A stretch of DNA of 64,000 bases from Marinobacter excellens HL-55 (GTDB lineage: Bacteria > Pseudomonadota > Gammaproteobacteria > Pseudomonadales > Oleiphilaceae): the NCBI GenBank assembly GCA_001314845.1, contig LJZQ01000001.1:239590-303589 (forward strand), in the 5' to 3' direction. A program made the translations under genes and the position numbers. The notes beneath the pieces are model-generated. The model saw only the letters and a list, made by a program, of their open reading frames with translations. It did no database searches and was not told the DNA's origin. Positions 55,272 to 64,000 of this stretch are shown one piece after another. The stretch's first letter is position 1. Each line of letters starts with the position of its first letter.

Positions 55272-57352
55272 TGGCTACACAGGATTTTCTGGTTGAACTG
55301 GGCACTGAGGAGCTGCCGCCAAAAGCCCTCAAACCGCTGTCTGATGCCTTCACTCAGGGTATTACCAAAGGTCTGGAAGACGCCGGTGTAAGCTTTGGCA
55401 AAGTGGAGGCCTTTGCGGCACCACGTCGCCTGGCCGTGCGTATCCGTGATCTGGCCAACGCCCAGCCGGACAAGTCGGTTGAAAAGCGTGGCCCGGCCGT
55501 ACAAGCGGCCTTTGATGACGCCGGCAACCCGACCCGCGCACTGACCGGCTTTGCCACCTCCTTGGGTATTACCCCAGACCAGCTCGACACCCTGGAAACC
55601 GACAAAGGTGCCTGGGTAGTTTACCGCACTGTCGAGAAGGGCAAGCCAACCGTGGAGCTGCTGCCAGAGCTGATTGATCAGTCCCTGGCTGCGTTGCCAA
55701 TCCCCAAGCGCATGCGCTGGGGCGCTCACCGCACAGAGTTTGTGCGCCCGGTGCACTGGCTGATCATGCTGTACGGCAACAAGGTTATCGACACCCCGGT
55801 GATGAACCTCAAGCCCGGCAACAAAACCCGCGGCCACCGGTTCCACTGCCCGAAAGAACTGATTGTACCCACCCCGGCCGACTACGAAGTGGTACTCAAG
55901 CAGGAAGGCTACGTACTGGCCGATTTCGCCGAGCGCCGTGAACAGATCCGTGCCGGTGTTAACGCCCTCGCTGAGAAAGAAGCCCAAGGCAAAGCGGTGA
56001 TCGACGAAGACCTGCTGGACGAAGTGACCGCCCTGAACGAGTGGCCGGTGCCACTGATGGGCCGCTTCGAGGAGCGCTTTCTGGAAGTACCCGCAGAGGC
56101 TCTGATCTCCTCAATGAAGGAGCACCAGAAATACTTCCACGTGGTCGACAGCAACAACCGCATGTTGCCGCTGTTCATCACCGTGGCCAACCTGGAAAGC
56201 AAAGACCCTGCCCAGGTGATTTCCGGTAACGAGAAGGTGATCCGCCCGCGCCTGTCAGACGCCGCGTTCTTCTATGAAACCGACCGCAAGACCAAACTGG
56301 AAGATCGTATCGAGGCCCTAAAGCCCATCGTGTTCCAGGACAAGCTCGGCAGTATTTACGACAAATCTGTGCGAGTGGCCGCCCTGGCCGGGAAAATTGC
56401 CAACGCCATCAACAGCGATCCAGCTTTGGCTGAGCGTGCCGCCATGTTGGCCAAGACCGACCTGGTCACTGAAATGGTGCTGGAGTTCACCGACCTTCAG
56501 GGCATCATGGGCCAGTACTACGCCACCAACGACGGTGAACACGCCGACGTGGCCAAGGCCCTGAACGAGCAGTACATGCCGCGCTTTGCCGGTGACGACC
56601 TGCCCACCACCCTGACCGGTTGCGCCGTCGCCATCGCTGACCGCATCGACTCGCTGGTGGGCCTGTTCGGTATCAACCAGCCGCCGTCCGGTACCCGTGA
56701 CCCGTTCGCGTTGCGCCGCGCCTCACTGGGCGTGCTGCGCATCATCATCGAACGCCAGTTGCCATTGGACCTGCAAACCGTGTGCGAGTGGGCCGAGCAG
56801 AACTTCACCGTGCTGACTGAAGACAACACCGCCAGCACCGTGGTGGACTACATGCTCGAGCGCTTCCGCGCCCATTACGACGAACAGGGTATTGGCGCCG
56901 AAGTGTACCTGGCCGTACACGCCCGCCGGCCAACCCGCCCGCTCGACTTCGACCGCCGGGTAAAAGCCGTGGAAGCCTTCCGCCAGCTGCCGGAAGCCCA
57001 GGCCCTGGCCGGAGCCAACAAGCGAGTCTCCAACATCCTGACCAAGCAGGGCGGCGACAGCATTGGCGAGACCGTTGATAGTGCACTGCTGCAGGATGCC
57101 TCCGAGAAAACACTGGCCGCCAAAGTGGACGAATTGGCAGACAAAGTACTGCCGCTGTTCGAGCAGGGCGACTACGCCAGCGCGCTGACCGCTCTGGCCA
57201 ACCTGCGTGAGCCGGTCGACACCTTCTTCGACGAAGTCATGGTGATGGCAGACGACGAAGCCGTGCGCAACAACCGGCTGGCACTGCTCAATCGCCTGCG
57301 TAACCTGTTCCTGCGCGTAGCCGATATTTCCCTGCTGCCCACCGCCGGGTAA
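55271..57352 (+). CDS. glyS: Glycine--tRNA ligase beta subunit
   Basis: 693 residues, partner of GlyQ, involved mainly in tRNA recognition. Landmarks: [19 protein letters not shown] at the N-terminus, a HD-like segment ([28 protein letters not shown]) and [35 protein letters not shown]. Length is typical. The stop is followed by the tRNA-Pro gene 87 bases on. Confidence 0.96.
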   Translation: MATQDFLVELGTEELPPKALKPLSDAFTQGITKGLEDAGVSFGKVEAFAAPRRLAVRIRDLANAQPDKSVEKRGPAVQAAFDDAGNPTRALTGFATSLGITPDQLDTLETDKGAWVVYRTVEKGKPTVELLPELIDQSLAALPIPKRMRWGAHRTEFVRPVHWLIMLYGNKVIDTPVMNLKPGNKTRGHRFHCPKELIVPTPADYEVVLKQEGYVLADFAERREQIRAGVNALAEKEAQGKAVIDEDLLDEVTALNEWPVPLMGRFEERFLEVPAEALISSMKEHQKYFHVVDSNNRMLPLFITVANLESKDPAQVISGNEKVIRPRLSDAAFFYETDRKTKLEDRIEALKPIVFQDKLGSIYDKSVRVAALAGKIANAINSDPALAERAAMLAKTDLVTEMVLEFTDLQGIMGQYYATNDGEHADVAKALNEQYMPRFAGDDLPTTLTGCAVAIADRIDSLVGLFGINQPPSGTRDPFALRRASLGVLRIIIERQLPLDLQTVCEWAEQNFTVLTEDNTASTVVDYMLERFRAHYDEQGIGAEVYLAVHARRPTRPLDFDRRVKAVEAFRQLPEAQALAGANKRVSNILTKQGGDSIGETVDSALLQDASEKTLAAKVDELADKVLPLFEQGDYASALTALANLREPVDTFFDEVMVMADDEAVRNNRLALLNRLRNLFLRVADISLLPTAG

Positions 57353-57420
57353 CAGGGCACTTCGCGGTTACAGGAACAACTTCCCCAGGGACGGGGGCTA
57401 GTAAAACGGTCGGCAATCCG

Positions 57421-57426
57421 TATAAT
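57421..57426 (+). promoter_or_regulatory. -10 box upstream of tRNA-Pro
   Basis: Exact TATAAT 13 bases before the tRNA start; no good -35 hexamer. It is placed right for tRNA-Pro transcription, perhaps with help from glyS read-through. Confidence 0.45.
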
Positions 57427-57439
57427 GCTGGCCGTTGAT

Positions 57440-57516
<77 letters not shown>

Positions 57517-57543
57517 TTTTCCCGCTTTGATTCCCACCCTGCA

Positions 57544-58908
57544 TTAGAACTGCCGGCTGAACTGCAAACCTGCAGTCCAAGGCACCACGTCATATTCACT
57601 TTTGAATGTTGTCTGGCCCTGCACTGGATCTGTCGCTGAATAGTCGATGGAAATATCGCCCTCATAAAAGACTCTCGCGACAAATATATCCACCGTCCAG
57701 TCTCCTGCCAAATCCCGAATCTGTGCACCCAGGGAAACCTGATGGTAGTCATCAAACGGGTTTAGCGGAGAACGGGTCTGGAGAGTGATGGGAGATTCAT
57801 CGAATAAATAACCAGCTTTGAGTGACCAGGTCGGTGCCACCTGCCAGACTGCTCCAACCCGCCATTGCCAGGTATCTTTCCAGCTCTGAACCCGATCCTC
57901 TGGCAGCTGCTCGGCAGGGAAAGCCGTAGGCGTTTTCTCCCGCGATACGACAGTCAACGCAGACGCATCACTCCATTTCGCCCAAGTTGCCCCTGCAAGC
58001 AGTTTAAATGCCTCGTTCCACTGGTGAGCGAGGCCGAAACTCAGGCTTTGAGGAATTGTAATTGGGACTTCTATCCGCTCAGTGACAGTCGTTTGAGTAA
58101 GACCGCTTGCTGAGAGGGTCGGGAAGTTGGTGATGGTGCCGGTGCCCTTCAGATTGAATTCGGTGCCGGTGCGGGCCGAGAGTCCAAGCGAGGTTTCGGG
58201 CGTCGCCTGCCAGAGCAGACCGACCGTGAATTCCAAAGCAACATCGTCGCCATCCAATGTCGCGTGGCCATCGCTGAGGGTACCCCGGGGAAGGGAAAAA
58301 CGCGATTCGATACCGCTGAAATCAACCCGATTTTTCTGTTCTGCATCGGCATAGAGTACGTTGATACTGCCACCCAATGAAAACCCATCGCCACTGTTCA
58401 CAGCGAAAGAGGGGCTCACAGCATAGGACACCAACTCAATATCATCAGCAATAAACCGTCCGGCGAAGGCATCACCGTAATCGAAGCCCAGCCCATAGGG
58501 GATATAGACTCCCAGGCCCACATCCAACCAATCGTTTACTTCATGAGTAAGATAAGCATTTGGCACCGCATAGGTCTCAACGTGATCGCCACCGCCATCC
58601 CCCACAACCTGATCGCCATTGGCGCGGGTTGCCGATGTTCGAGAATCCCTACCCACAGCGTCAATCTCGAAAACAATCGCACCCAAAGAAATACTGGTGC
58701 CGGAAAGCCGACTCATTCCAGCAGGATTAAAAAATATCGTGGAGGCATTCTCCGGGTTAGCAACACTACCTGCGTTGCTAACTGCGGAAGTACTGGCGCT
58801 TTGATCGCTATTGGACAGACCAGCCGCAGATGCGATCAATGGGAAATACAGAGATACCAGGAGAGCTGAACGAAATCCCTTTATAAAACCGAACCTTGAA
58901 CTATACAT
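57544..58908 (-). CDS. FadL/TodX-family outer membrane transport protein
   Basis: 454 residues from the ATG at 58908 (MYSSRFGFIKGFRSALLVSLYFPLIASA), which has AAAGGA about six bases upstream; the ORF-track start is 16 codons longer. A cleavable signal peptide leads to the FadL hatch-like segment AGLSNSDQSASTSAVSNAGSVANPENASTIFFNPAGMSRLSGT, followed by amphipathic beta-strands and a C-terminal Phe (GLQFSRQF), as in outer-membrane barrels. FadL proteins import long-chain fatty acids or other hydrophobic compounds, which fits a hydrocarbon-using marine bacterium. It is divergent from the kinase gene. Confidence 0.85.
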   Translation of the reverse strand: MYSSRFGFIKGFRSALLVSLYFPLIASAAGLSNSDQSASTSAVSNAGSVANPENASTIFFNPAGMSRLSGTSISLGAIVFEIDAVGRDSRTSATRANGDQVVGDGGGDHVETYAVPNAYLTHEVNDWLDVGLGVYIPYGLGFDYGDAFAGRFIADDIELVSYAVSPSFAVNSGDGFSLGGSINVLYADAEQKNRVDFSGIESRFSLPRGTLSDGHATLDGDDVALEFTVGLLWQATPETSLGLSARTGTEFNLKGTGTITNFPTLSASGLTQTTVTERIEVPITIPQSLSFGLAHQWNEAFKLLAGATWAKWSDASALTVVSREKTPTAFPAEQLPEDRVQSWKDTWQWRVGAVWQVAPTWSLKAGYLFDESPITLQTRSPLNPFDDYHQVSLGAQIRDLAGDWTVDIFVARVFYEGDISIDYSATDPVQGQTTFKSEYDVVPWTAGLQFSRQF

Positions 58909-59075
58909 ACACCATCCTTTTGAGTAGGCTTGGAAGTATAGATTTCGGCGACACACCTATCAAATGTAAAAAAGAAGGGCACGCTAAGGGCCCAAACAAC
59001 AATCAGACAGAGTAAAAATTCTCCCTGCGCACAATCTTTGGGTATTCTAGGAGCGGATAGAACAAGGAACCTCAG

Positions 59076-61466
59076 ATGGCGAAAGTTTATTGGAGATGGA
59101 CCTCTCTACTCTTGGTGATCCTTTCATCTCTTGCCCTGTTATCTTTTAGCGCAGTAGCTGCAGAGCAACAGGGGTACGTCAGAAATCTGACCCAGACGAT
59201 GGAGGTCTTTGAGGGCGTCTGGGATCAGGAAACACCACCGCCAGAAAAACACCCCGCCTGGTCTCCAATCAATCATGATGTTTTTACCAGCGAGCCTCGT
59301 GAGCCATTTGTATGGATCAGGGGTAAGATTGATCCAGCAGTAACAATGGAGCAGCGCTGGCTTCTATTAAGCCCTCTTGCGTCAAAGGCCCAAGTATTTA
59401 TCAATGGCACCCCAATTTCCCGGGCCCCCAAATTTTTTCTCGAACCGCCGCAACACAAAACTATTCCATTTCATCACCTGATCTTCGAGCTACCCAGCCT
59501 CTCGTCGCGTTCTGATATTCACATTCGATTGGAGGCCTACTTCCCGATAAGTACGCCCGTGAAAGTTCTGGATCAGACCGCCTTGTTCAGTGAGGCCGTC
59601 TTCCATACCGCACTTAGCGTTAGTTTGGCATCGATTATTTTTGCGCTAACGGTTTATAACCTTTTCCTCTTTTTCAGTATCAGAGATCCGATCTACTTAC
59701 TCTACGCGGTATTGGCAGTAGGTGTTTTGGTCTACTCTTTGAGCCTGACAAACCTGCAGGCATATCTGGGGATAATCGAGGACCACTTTGATTGGTTGAA
59801 AGCCCTTCTAATCCTATTGCCCCTTCTTACTATCCAATTCGTCTCAAGGATCCTTCAACTGGGGACGCTCGCTCCATGGGTTAACCAGATGTTCCGGTTG
59901 CTATCGCTCATTTATCTGGGTCTCTTGGTTGCAACGCCTTTTTTATCCTTCAAGACCGTTGCCTTCCTTGGCGCAACTATCGGGATGGCTGCTTACCTCT
60001 TATTCCTTCCTTTCGCTTTCATTCAGGCAAAGAGAAAATACCAGCCCGCTCTGTATTTTCTCATTGGCTGGATTCCCCTGATCATTGCTCAAAATGTAAC
60101 GGCTTTGGATTCTCTGGGTATTATTGCAGGTAGCCAATGGGTGATGTATTACATTCCAGGCGCCATGTCCTGGGAAATGGCCCTGTTCTCCCTCGCCCTG
60201 GCATCGCGCATAAAAATACTCCGCGACGAACGTGACACTCTGCAGGCCCAGCAGATCGAAGTCAGTGAGAACGCCCGCAAGGTTCTTGAGCGCAGCAACC
60301 ATATCAAAGATGACTTCTTAAATGCGGTAAGCCATGAACTGCGCACCCCCCTGCACACCATTCAGGGCCAGCTGGACCTTCTCAGGGAGGCACCATTAAA
60401 CCAGGAGCAGAGCGATGCCTTCCATCTGATTGAGTACGCCAATCTACGTATGACACGGCAAGTCGGTGGCATTCTGGACTTCGTTGATGCCCAGGAAGAG
60501 AATCTGCTCAGCTCGCCACAGGTGTTCGAGCCTCAATCCCTGTTTGATCTTCTCGAGTATGAGTTCCGGGAAGCTGCGAAAGCAAAACCGTTGTCCTTAG
60601 CCTTCGCTATAGATGATTCGGTGCCTGGCAAGGTTTTTCTGGATGGGTTAATGCTGGAGAAGGTGTTGTATCAGCTTATTGATAATGCCATGAAGTTTAC
60701 GCCTTCCGGAGGCGAGGTACTGATCCAGGCAAGCCGGCTGGCAGACGATTCGGTGCTTCGGATTCTGGTCTCAGACACGGGCCCGGGCATCCCCGACTCT
60801 CAGAGAGAGAAAGTGTTCCAGGCATTCAAACAGGGTGAGGCCGGCCTCACCCGACGATACGGCGGTGTCGGTCTGGGTTTGCCCCTGGCCAGTTCACTGG
60901 TAGATGCCCTGGGTGGCCAGATGGGAGTTCTTGAGACATCCGGGCACGGCACCACACTGGAAGTTGAAGTTCCCTACGGCGACGTTCACCTTTCAGAGCC
61001 GACTGATTCGGACCTGTTAAACCTTGGCATGGCAACTCAGGTACCCAGAGTTCTTGTGGTGGAAGACGATCCCGGCAACCGGATGATCCTTCGCAAACAG
61101 CTGGAGAAAATGGGGGTTGTTTCGGAAGGGGTCCAAAACGGTCTGGAAGCCATTCAAGCGGCCATCAATGAACCCTGGGACATGATCATCATGGATTGCC
61201 AGATGCCGTTGATGGACGGTATTTCAGCAACACGTGAGATTCGATTGAAAGCCGCAAGCAATCTGGATACACCCATTATCGCGGTTACTGCCAACGCTAG
61301 TGAAAGCTTCCGTCTAAAGTGCCTTGAAGCCGGCATGGATGATTACTGTACCAAGCCCCTTCGGATGGACGCGTTGAAGCAGCTTGTCGCCCTTTACGCG
61401 GAAAAACGCAACACAGAGCGTTTGCAGGAGCAGCGAGGCGTGCGAGATGCCGTGGCGGATTCCTGA
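59076..61466 (+). CDS. 7TMR-DISM hybrid histidine kinase/response regulator
   Basis: 796 residues. Signal peptide (to about 30), extracytoplasmic DISMED2-type domain (about 40-165), seven transmembrane helices (about 185-390), a short coiled coil, HisKA with the phospho-acceptor His420 (NAVSHELRTPLHTIQGQLDLL), HATPase with N box (LIDNAMKFTPSGG), G boxes (DTGPGIP, GVGLGLPLASSLV), and a C-terminal receiver with phospho-acceptor Asp707 (IIMDCQMPLMDG) and AVTAN. No output domain is fused, so phosphorelay to an Hpt or separate regulator outside the window is likely. AAGGA precedes the ATG by seven bases. The first half is visibly AT-richer than its neighbours. Confidence 0.9.
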   Translation: MAKVYWRWTSLLLVILSSLALLSFSAVAAEQQGYVRNLTQTMEVFEGVWDQETPPPEKHPAWSPINHDVFTSEPREPFVWIRGKIDPAVTMEQRWLLLSPLASKAQVFINGTPISRAPKFFLEPPQHKTIPFHHLIFELPSLSSRSDIHIRLEAYFPISTPVKVLDQTALFSEAVFHTALSVSLASIIFALTVYNLFLFFSIRDPIYLLYAVLAVGVLVYSLSLTNLQAYLGIIEDHFDWLKALLILLPLLTIQFVSRILQLGTLAPWVNQMFRLLSLIYLGLLVATPFLSFKTVAFLGATIGMAAYLLFLPFAFIQAKRKYQPALYFLIGWIPLIIAQNVTALDSLGIIAGSQWVMYYIPGAMSWEMALFSLALASRIKILRDERDTLQAQQIEVSENARKVLERSNHIKDDFLNAVSHELRTPLHTIQGQLDLLREAPLNQEQSDAFHLIEYANLRMTRQVGGILDFVDAQEENLLSSPQVFEPQSLFDLLEYEFREAAKAKPLSLAFAIDDSVPGKVFLDGLMLEKVLYQLIDNAMKFTPSGGEVLIQASRLADDSVLRILVSDTGPGIPDSQREKVFQAFKQGEAGLTRRYGGVGLGLPLASSLVDALGGQMGVLETSGHGTTLEVEVPYGDVHLSEPTDSDLLNLGMATQVPRVLVVEDDPGNRMILRKQLEKMGVVSEGVQNGLEAIQAAINEPWDMIIMDCQMPLMDGISATREIRLKAASNLDTPIIAVTANASESFRLKCLEAGMDDYCTKPLRMDALKQLVALYAEKRNTERLQEQRGVRDAVADS

Positions 61467-61555
61467 TGGCCAAAGTTCACTTTTCGTCCCCTGAATTTCG
61501 GTCTCTTCCACAAGTCTGCTAATGTTCGGCAGTAAGACTGTCGCGGAGGGATACA

Positions 61556-64000
61556 TTGAACAAGGCCACGGAATTCACATCCGGCAACTTTTCGTTTTTG
61601 TCAGAACACGATTCCTTATTCGTGGAGCTGGCCGAATCCGCCGAGCGTGCCTTCGCCAGTGATCCCAACACCACTTTGATCAAACTCCGCCAGCTGGGCG
61701 AAGCCCTGGCCCAACACCTGGCCGCGCTCTCCGGCATCGAATTTGACGATCAAACCAGTCAGTCCGAACTGCTGTACCGCCTGAACCGGGAATTGCGGCT
61801 GGAGCCGCAGATCAAAGAGCTGTTCCACATCCTGCGCATTGAAGGCAACAAAGCCACCCACCAGTTCCGCACCCAGCACAAAGAAGCCATGGATGGCCTG
61901 AAAGTGGCGCGCGCCCTGGCCATCTGGTTTCACCGTTCCTTCGGCAAGGCTGGTGCCAATTTCAAACCCGGCCCCTTTATACCGCCAGCTGACCCCAGCG
62001 CCCAGCTGCGCCAACTGCACAGCGACATCGAAAAGCTCCGCCACGATCTGCAACACGCCAACATGGCGCTGGACAGCAGCCAGCAGCTCAGCCAGCTGAT
62101 CGAGAAAGAGAAAGCCGAGTACGAAGCCCTGGCCGTTGCCATGGATGAAGAATCCCGCGACCTGGCCGAGCAGGCTCGCCAGCACGAGCAAACACTGGCA
62201 CAGCAACAACAGAACTACGAAAACAAAATCAAAGCCCTGCAACAACAGCTCACAGAGCAGGGCGAACAGACCGTTAACCAGCAGCGCCAGCAGGTGGCAA
62301 AACAAACCAAAGCCGCCACCGACTCCCTGGTGCTCAGTGAAGAACTCACCCGAATACTGATTGACCAGCACCTGCAGGAAGCCGGCTGGGACGCCGACAG
62401 CCAGGAAATCACCTACCAGAAAGGTGCCCGCCCAGAGAAAGGTAGCTACCGCGCGATCGCCGAGTGGCCCACCAACCATAATGGTGAAAAAGGCAGGGCC
62501 GATTACGTGCTGTTTTTCGGGCTTACGCCCATCGCAGTAGTAGAAGCCAAGAAAGAGAACACCAACGTGGCCGGCAAAATCCGCCAGGCCGAGCGCTACA
62601 GCAAAGGCTTCAAGGTAGACGCACCGTTAGTGGGTGCCTGGGAACTGATGGGCCGCACCATCGCCTGGCCCGCCGATGAAAGCGGCCACTACCACGTGCC
62701 GTTCGTGTATTCCTGCAACGGCCGCCCTTACGTGCCCCAGCTTGCGGAACAGTCCGGCACCTGGTTCCGGGACGTGCGCGAGCCCAGCAACCTGCGCCGG
62801 GCACTGCCGCAATTTCACACCCCGGGCGGGCTGCTGGACTTGCTGGAACGGGATAAAGACAACGCCGAGAAGCTGTTAAAAGACGAGCCCTTCGGCTACC
62901 TGAAACTGCGGGACTATCAACAGAACGCCATCGTCGCCACCGAACACGCCCTGGCCCGTGGCGTGCGTACCGCACTGCTGGCGATGGCCACCGGCACCGG
63001 TAAAACCCGTACCATCATCGGGTTGATGTACCGGTTCCTGAAAGCCGAGCGCTTCCACCGCATCCTGTTCCTGGTAGACCGCACCGCCCTGGGGCAGCAG
63101 GCCATCGATGCCTTCAACGAAGCACCGTTGGAGCAGAACCACACCCTCAGCAAGATCTACAACGTCGCCGAACTGGGTGACATGGCGGCGGAAGCGGAAA
63201 CCCGCATCCAGGTGGCCACCGTACAGGCCATGGTCAAACGTATCTTTATGAGCGATGAGCCACCGCCCATCGACCAGTTCGACTGCATCATCATCGACGA
63301 AGCCCACCGGGGTTACACCCTGGACCAGGAAATGACCGAAGGCGAACTGGCCCTGCGGGACACCAGCCAATACCTGTCCAGCTATCGACGGGTGCTGGAT
63401 TATTTCGACGCCGTAAAAATCGGCCTGACCGCCACACCGGCCAAACACACCAGCGAGATCTTCGGTAAACCGGTGTACACATACTCCTACCGGGAAGCGG
63501 TGGCCGACGACTGGCTGATCGACCACGAACCGCCCATCCGCTACGAAACCCTGCTGACCCAGAACGGCATTACCTTCGAGAAGGGCAAACCGGTGGAAGT
63601 CATCAACCGCCAGACCGGAGAAGTGGACACCACCGAGCTGGAAGACGAACTCAGCTTCGAGGTGGACGCCTTCAACCGCCGGGTGATCAATGAAAACTTC
63701 AACCGGGTGATCTGCGAACAGCTGGTTCAGGAGCTGGACCCGTTCGGCGACGAAAAAACCATGATCTTCTGCGCCACCGACCTGCACGCGGATATGGTCA
63801 AACGCCTGCTGGATGATGCCTTCAAGGATCTCTACAACGGCCGCTATAACGAAGCCGCCGTCGCCAAGATCACCGGCCAGAGCGACAAGGTGGACCAGCT
63901 TATCCGCCGCTACAAGAACGAGCGTTACCCCAACATCGCCATCACCGTGGACCTGCTGACCACCGGTATCGACGTGCCGCGCATCTGCAACCTGGTGTTC
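61556..64000 (+). CDS. hsdR: Type I restriction endonuclease subunit R (truncated by window edge)
   Basis: 815 in-frame codons from a TTG at 61556 with GGAGGG five bases upstream; no stop before 64000, so the ORF track lists only shadows of it. Order: a DUF4145-like helical N-terminus, a coiled coil (about 145-240), a PD-(D/E)xK nuclease (Asp316 in GRADYVLFFG, Glu330-Ala-Lys332 in VVEAKKE), then SF2 helicase motifs with Walker A MATGTGKTRT (Lys483), the DEAH box IIIDEAHRG (581-584), GLTATPAKHTSEIFG, and motif TVDLLTTGIDVPRI near the right edge. It cuts and translocates DNA in a type I restriction complex; hsdM and hsdS presumably lie to the right. The motifs seen are intact. Confidence 0.9.
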   Translation, partial: MNKATEFTSGNFSFLSEHDSLFVELAESAERAFASDPNTTLIKLRQLGEALAQHLAALSGIEFDDQTSQSELLYRLNRELRLEPQIKELFHILRIEGNKATHQFRTQHKEAMDGLKVARALAIWFHRSFGKAGANFKPGPFIPPADPSAQLRQLHSDIEKLRHDLQHANMALDSSQQLSQLIEKEKAEYEALAVAMDEESRDLAEQARQHEQTLAQQQQNYENKIKALQQQLTEQGEQTVNQQRQQVAKQTKAATDSLVLSEELTRILIDQHLQEAGWDADSQEITYQKGARPEKGSYRAIAEWPTNHNGEKGRADYVLFFGLTPIAVVEAKKENTNVAGKIRQAERYSKGFKVDAPLVGAWELMGRTIAWPADESGHYHVPFVYSCNGRPYVPQLAEQSGTWFRDVREPSNLRRALPQFHTPGGLLDLLERDKDNAEKLLKDEPFGYLKLRDYQQNAIVATEHALARGVRTALLAMATGTGKTRTIIGLMYRFLKAERFHRILFLVDRTALGQQAIDAFNEAPLEQNHTLSKIYNVAELGDMAAEAETRIQVATVQAMVKRIFMSDEPPPIDQFDCIIIDEAHRGYTLDQEMTEGELALRDTSQYLSSYRRVLDYFDAVKIGLTATPAKHTSEIFGKPVYTYSYREAVADDWLIDHEPPIRYETLLTQNGITFEKGKPVEVINRQTGEVDTTELEDELSFEVDAFNRRVINENFNRVICEQLVQELDPFGDEKTMIFCATDLHADMVKRLLDDAFKDLYNGRYNEAAVAKITGQSDKVDQLIRRYKNERYPNIAITVDLLTTGIDVPRICNLVF

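Noticed and set aside
61616-63787. Minus-strand ORFs of 287 and 303 residues (61616-62479, 62876-63787)
   Set aside because: They are shadows of hsdR, which is open on the plus strand from 61556 to the right edge.

Overview
The window is a 64 kb piece of a GC-rich gammaproteobacterial chromosome, most likely Marinobacter or a close relative. This is inferred from gene content and order: a PA4642-type protein, an ectoine-synthase-like gene, FadL, a caa3-type oxidase locus, and clusters that match, from memory, Pseudomonas aeruginosa PA0008-PA0025 and PA0105-PA0114. Those clusters lie near oriC in Pseudomonas, so the window is probably origin-proximal. Most genes are ordinary chromosomal genes. 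No insertion sequence, CRISPR array or prophage is visible.

Layout. 0-8.5 kb: start of a PAS-domain regulator (cut by the left edge), a lipoprotein alpha/beta hydrolase, a DUF6164 protein, a DUF2868/DUF3482-GTPase pair, a stand-alone ectoine-synthase-like gene, a CynX/NimT-type transporter and a large COG4389 membrane protein. 8.6-14.6 kb (minus strand): ornithine/lysine decarboxylase SpeC, a RimK-like ATP-grasp protein, helicase HrpB and a YbfB/YjiJ-type transporter. 14.7-23.5 kb (minus strand, except one small DUF2909 gene): a complete aa3/caa3 cytochrome c oxidase locus with structural subunits (coxB, ctaD, ctaE), copper delivery (ctaG/Cox11, Sco), heme A synthesis (ctaA, ctaB), SURF1 and a Sco-like membrane protein of unknown role.

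23.6-34.3 kb: a MATE exporter and an unknown protein. Then comes a tightly coupled operon of a cupredoxin, a GGDEF/EAL sensor, a DUF3034 protein and a truncated-hemoglobin lipoprotein. The first two genes of this operon each carry an in-frame stop, and the cupredoxin has also lost its copper-ligand region. DoxX, a 7TMR-DISM diguanylate cyclase, a DUF1653 protein and a Na+/H+ antiporter follow. 34.1-43.2 kb: yheV-prlC, a gamma carbonic anhydrase, an osmoregulated periplasmic glucan operon (small ORF, opgH, opgD, membrane sulfatase-fold enzyme) and a PA4642 protein. Two large perfect inverted repeats (25-bp and 29-bp arms) sit between genes here.

43.3-57.5 kb: a PomAB/MotAB stator pair, then aroE-hemF-tsaC-dprA-LysM on the minus strand, divergent from def-fmt-rsmB-trkA-glyQ-glyS on the plus strand, then tRNA-Pro(CGG). 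57.5-64 kb: a FadL-family outer-membrane protein, a 7TMR-DISM hybrid histidine kinase with a visibly AT-richer first half, and the first 815 codons of a type I restriction endonuclease (HsdR) running off the right edge. This last stretch looks like the start of an accessory or defence region.

No intergenic stretch exceeds 300 bases. The longest (about 299 bases, 49585-49883) separates the LysM gene from def and holds a candidate promoter and an 8-bp inverted repeat. Many starts here are TTG or GTG; I chose them by ribosome-binding-site spacing. All family names come from recognising motifs by eye, not from searches.
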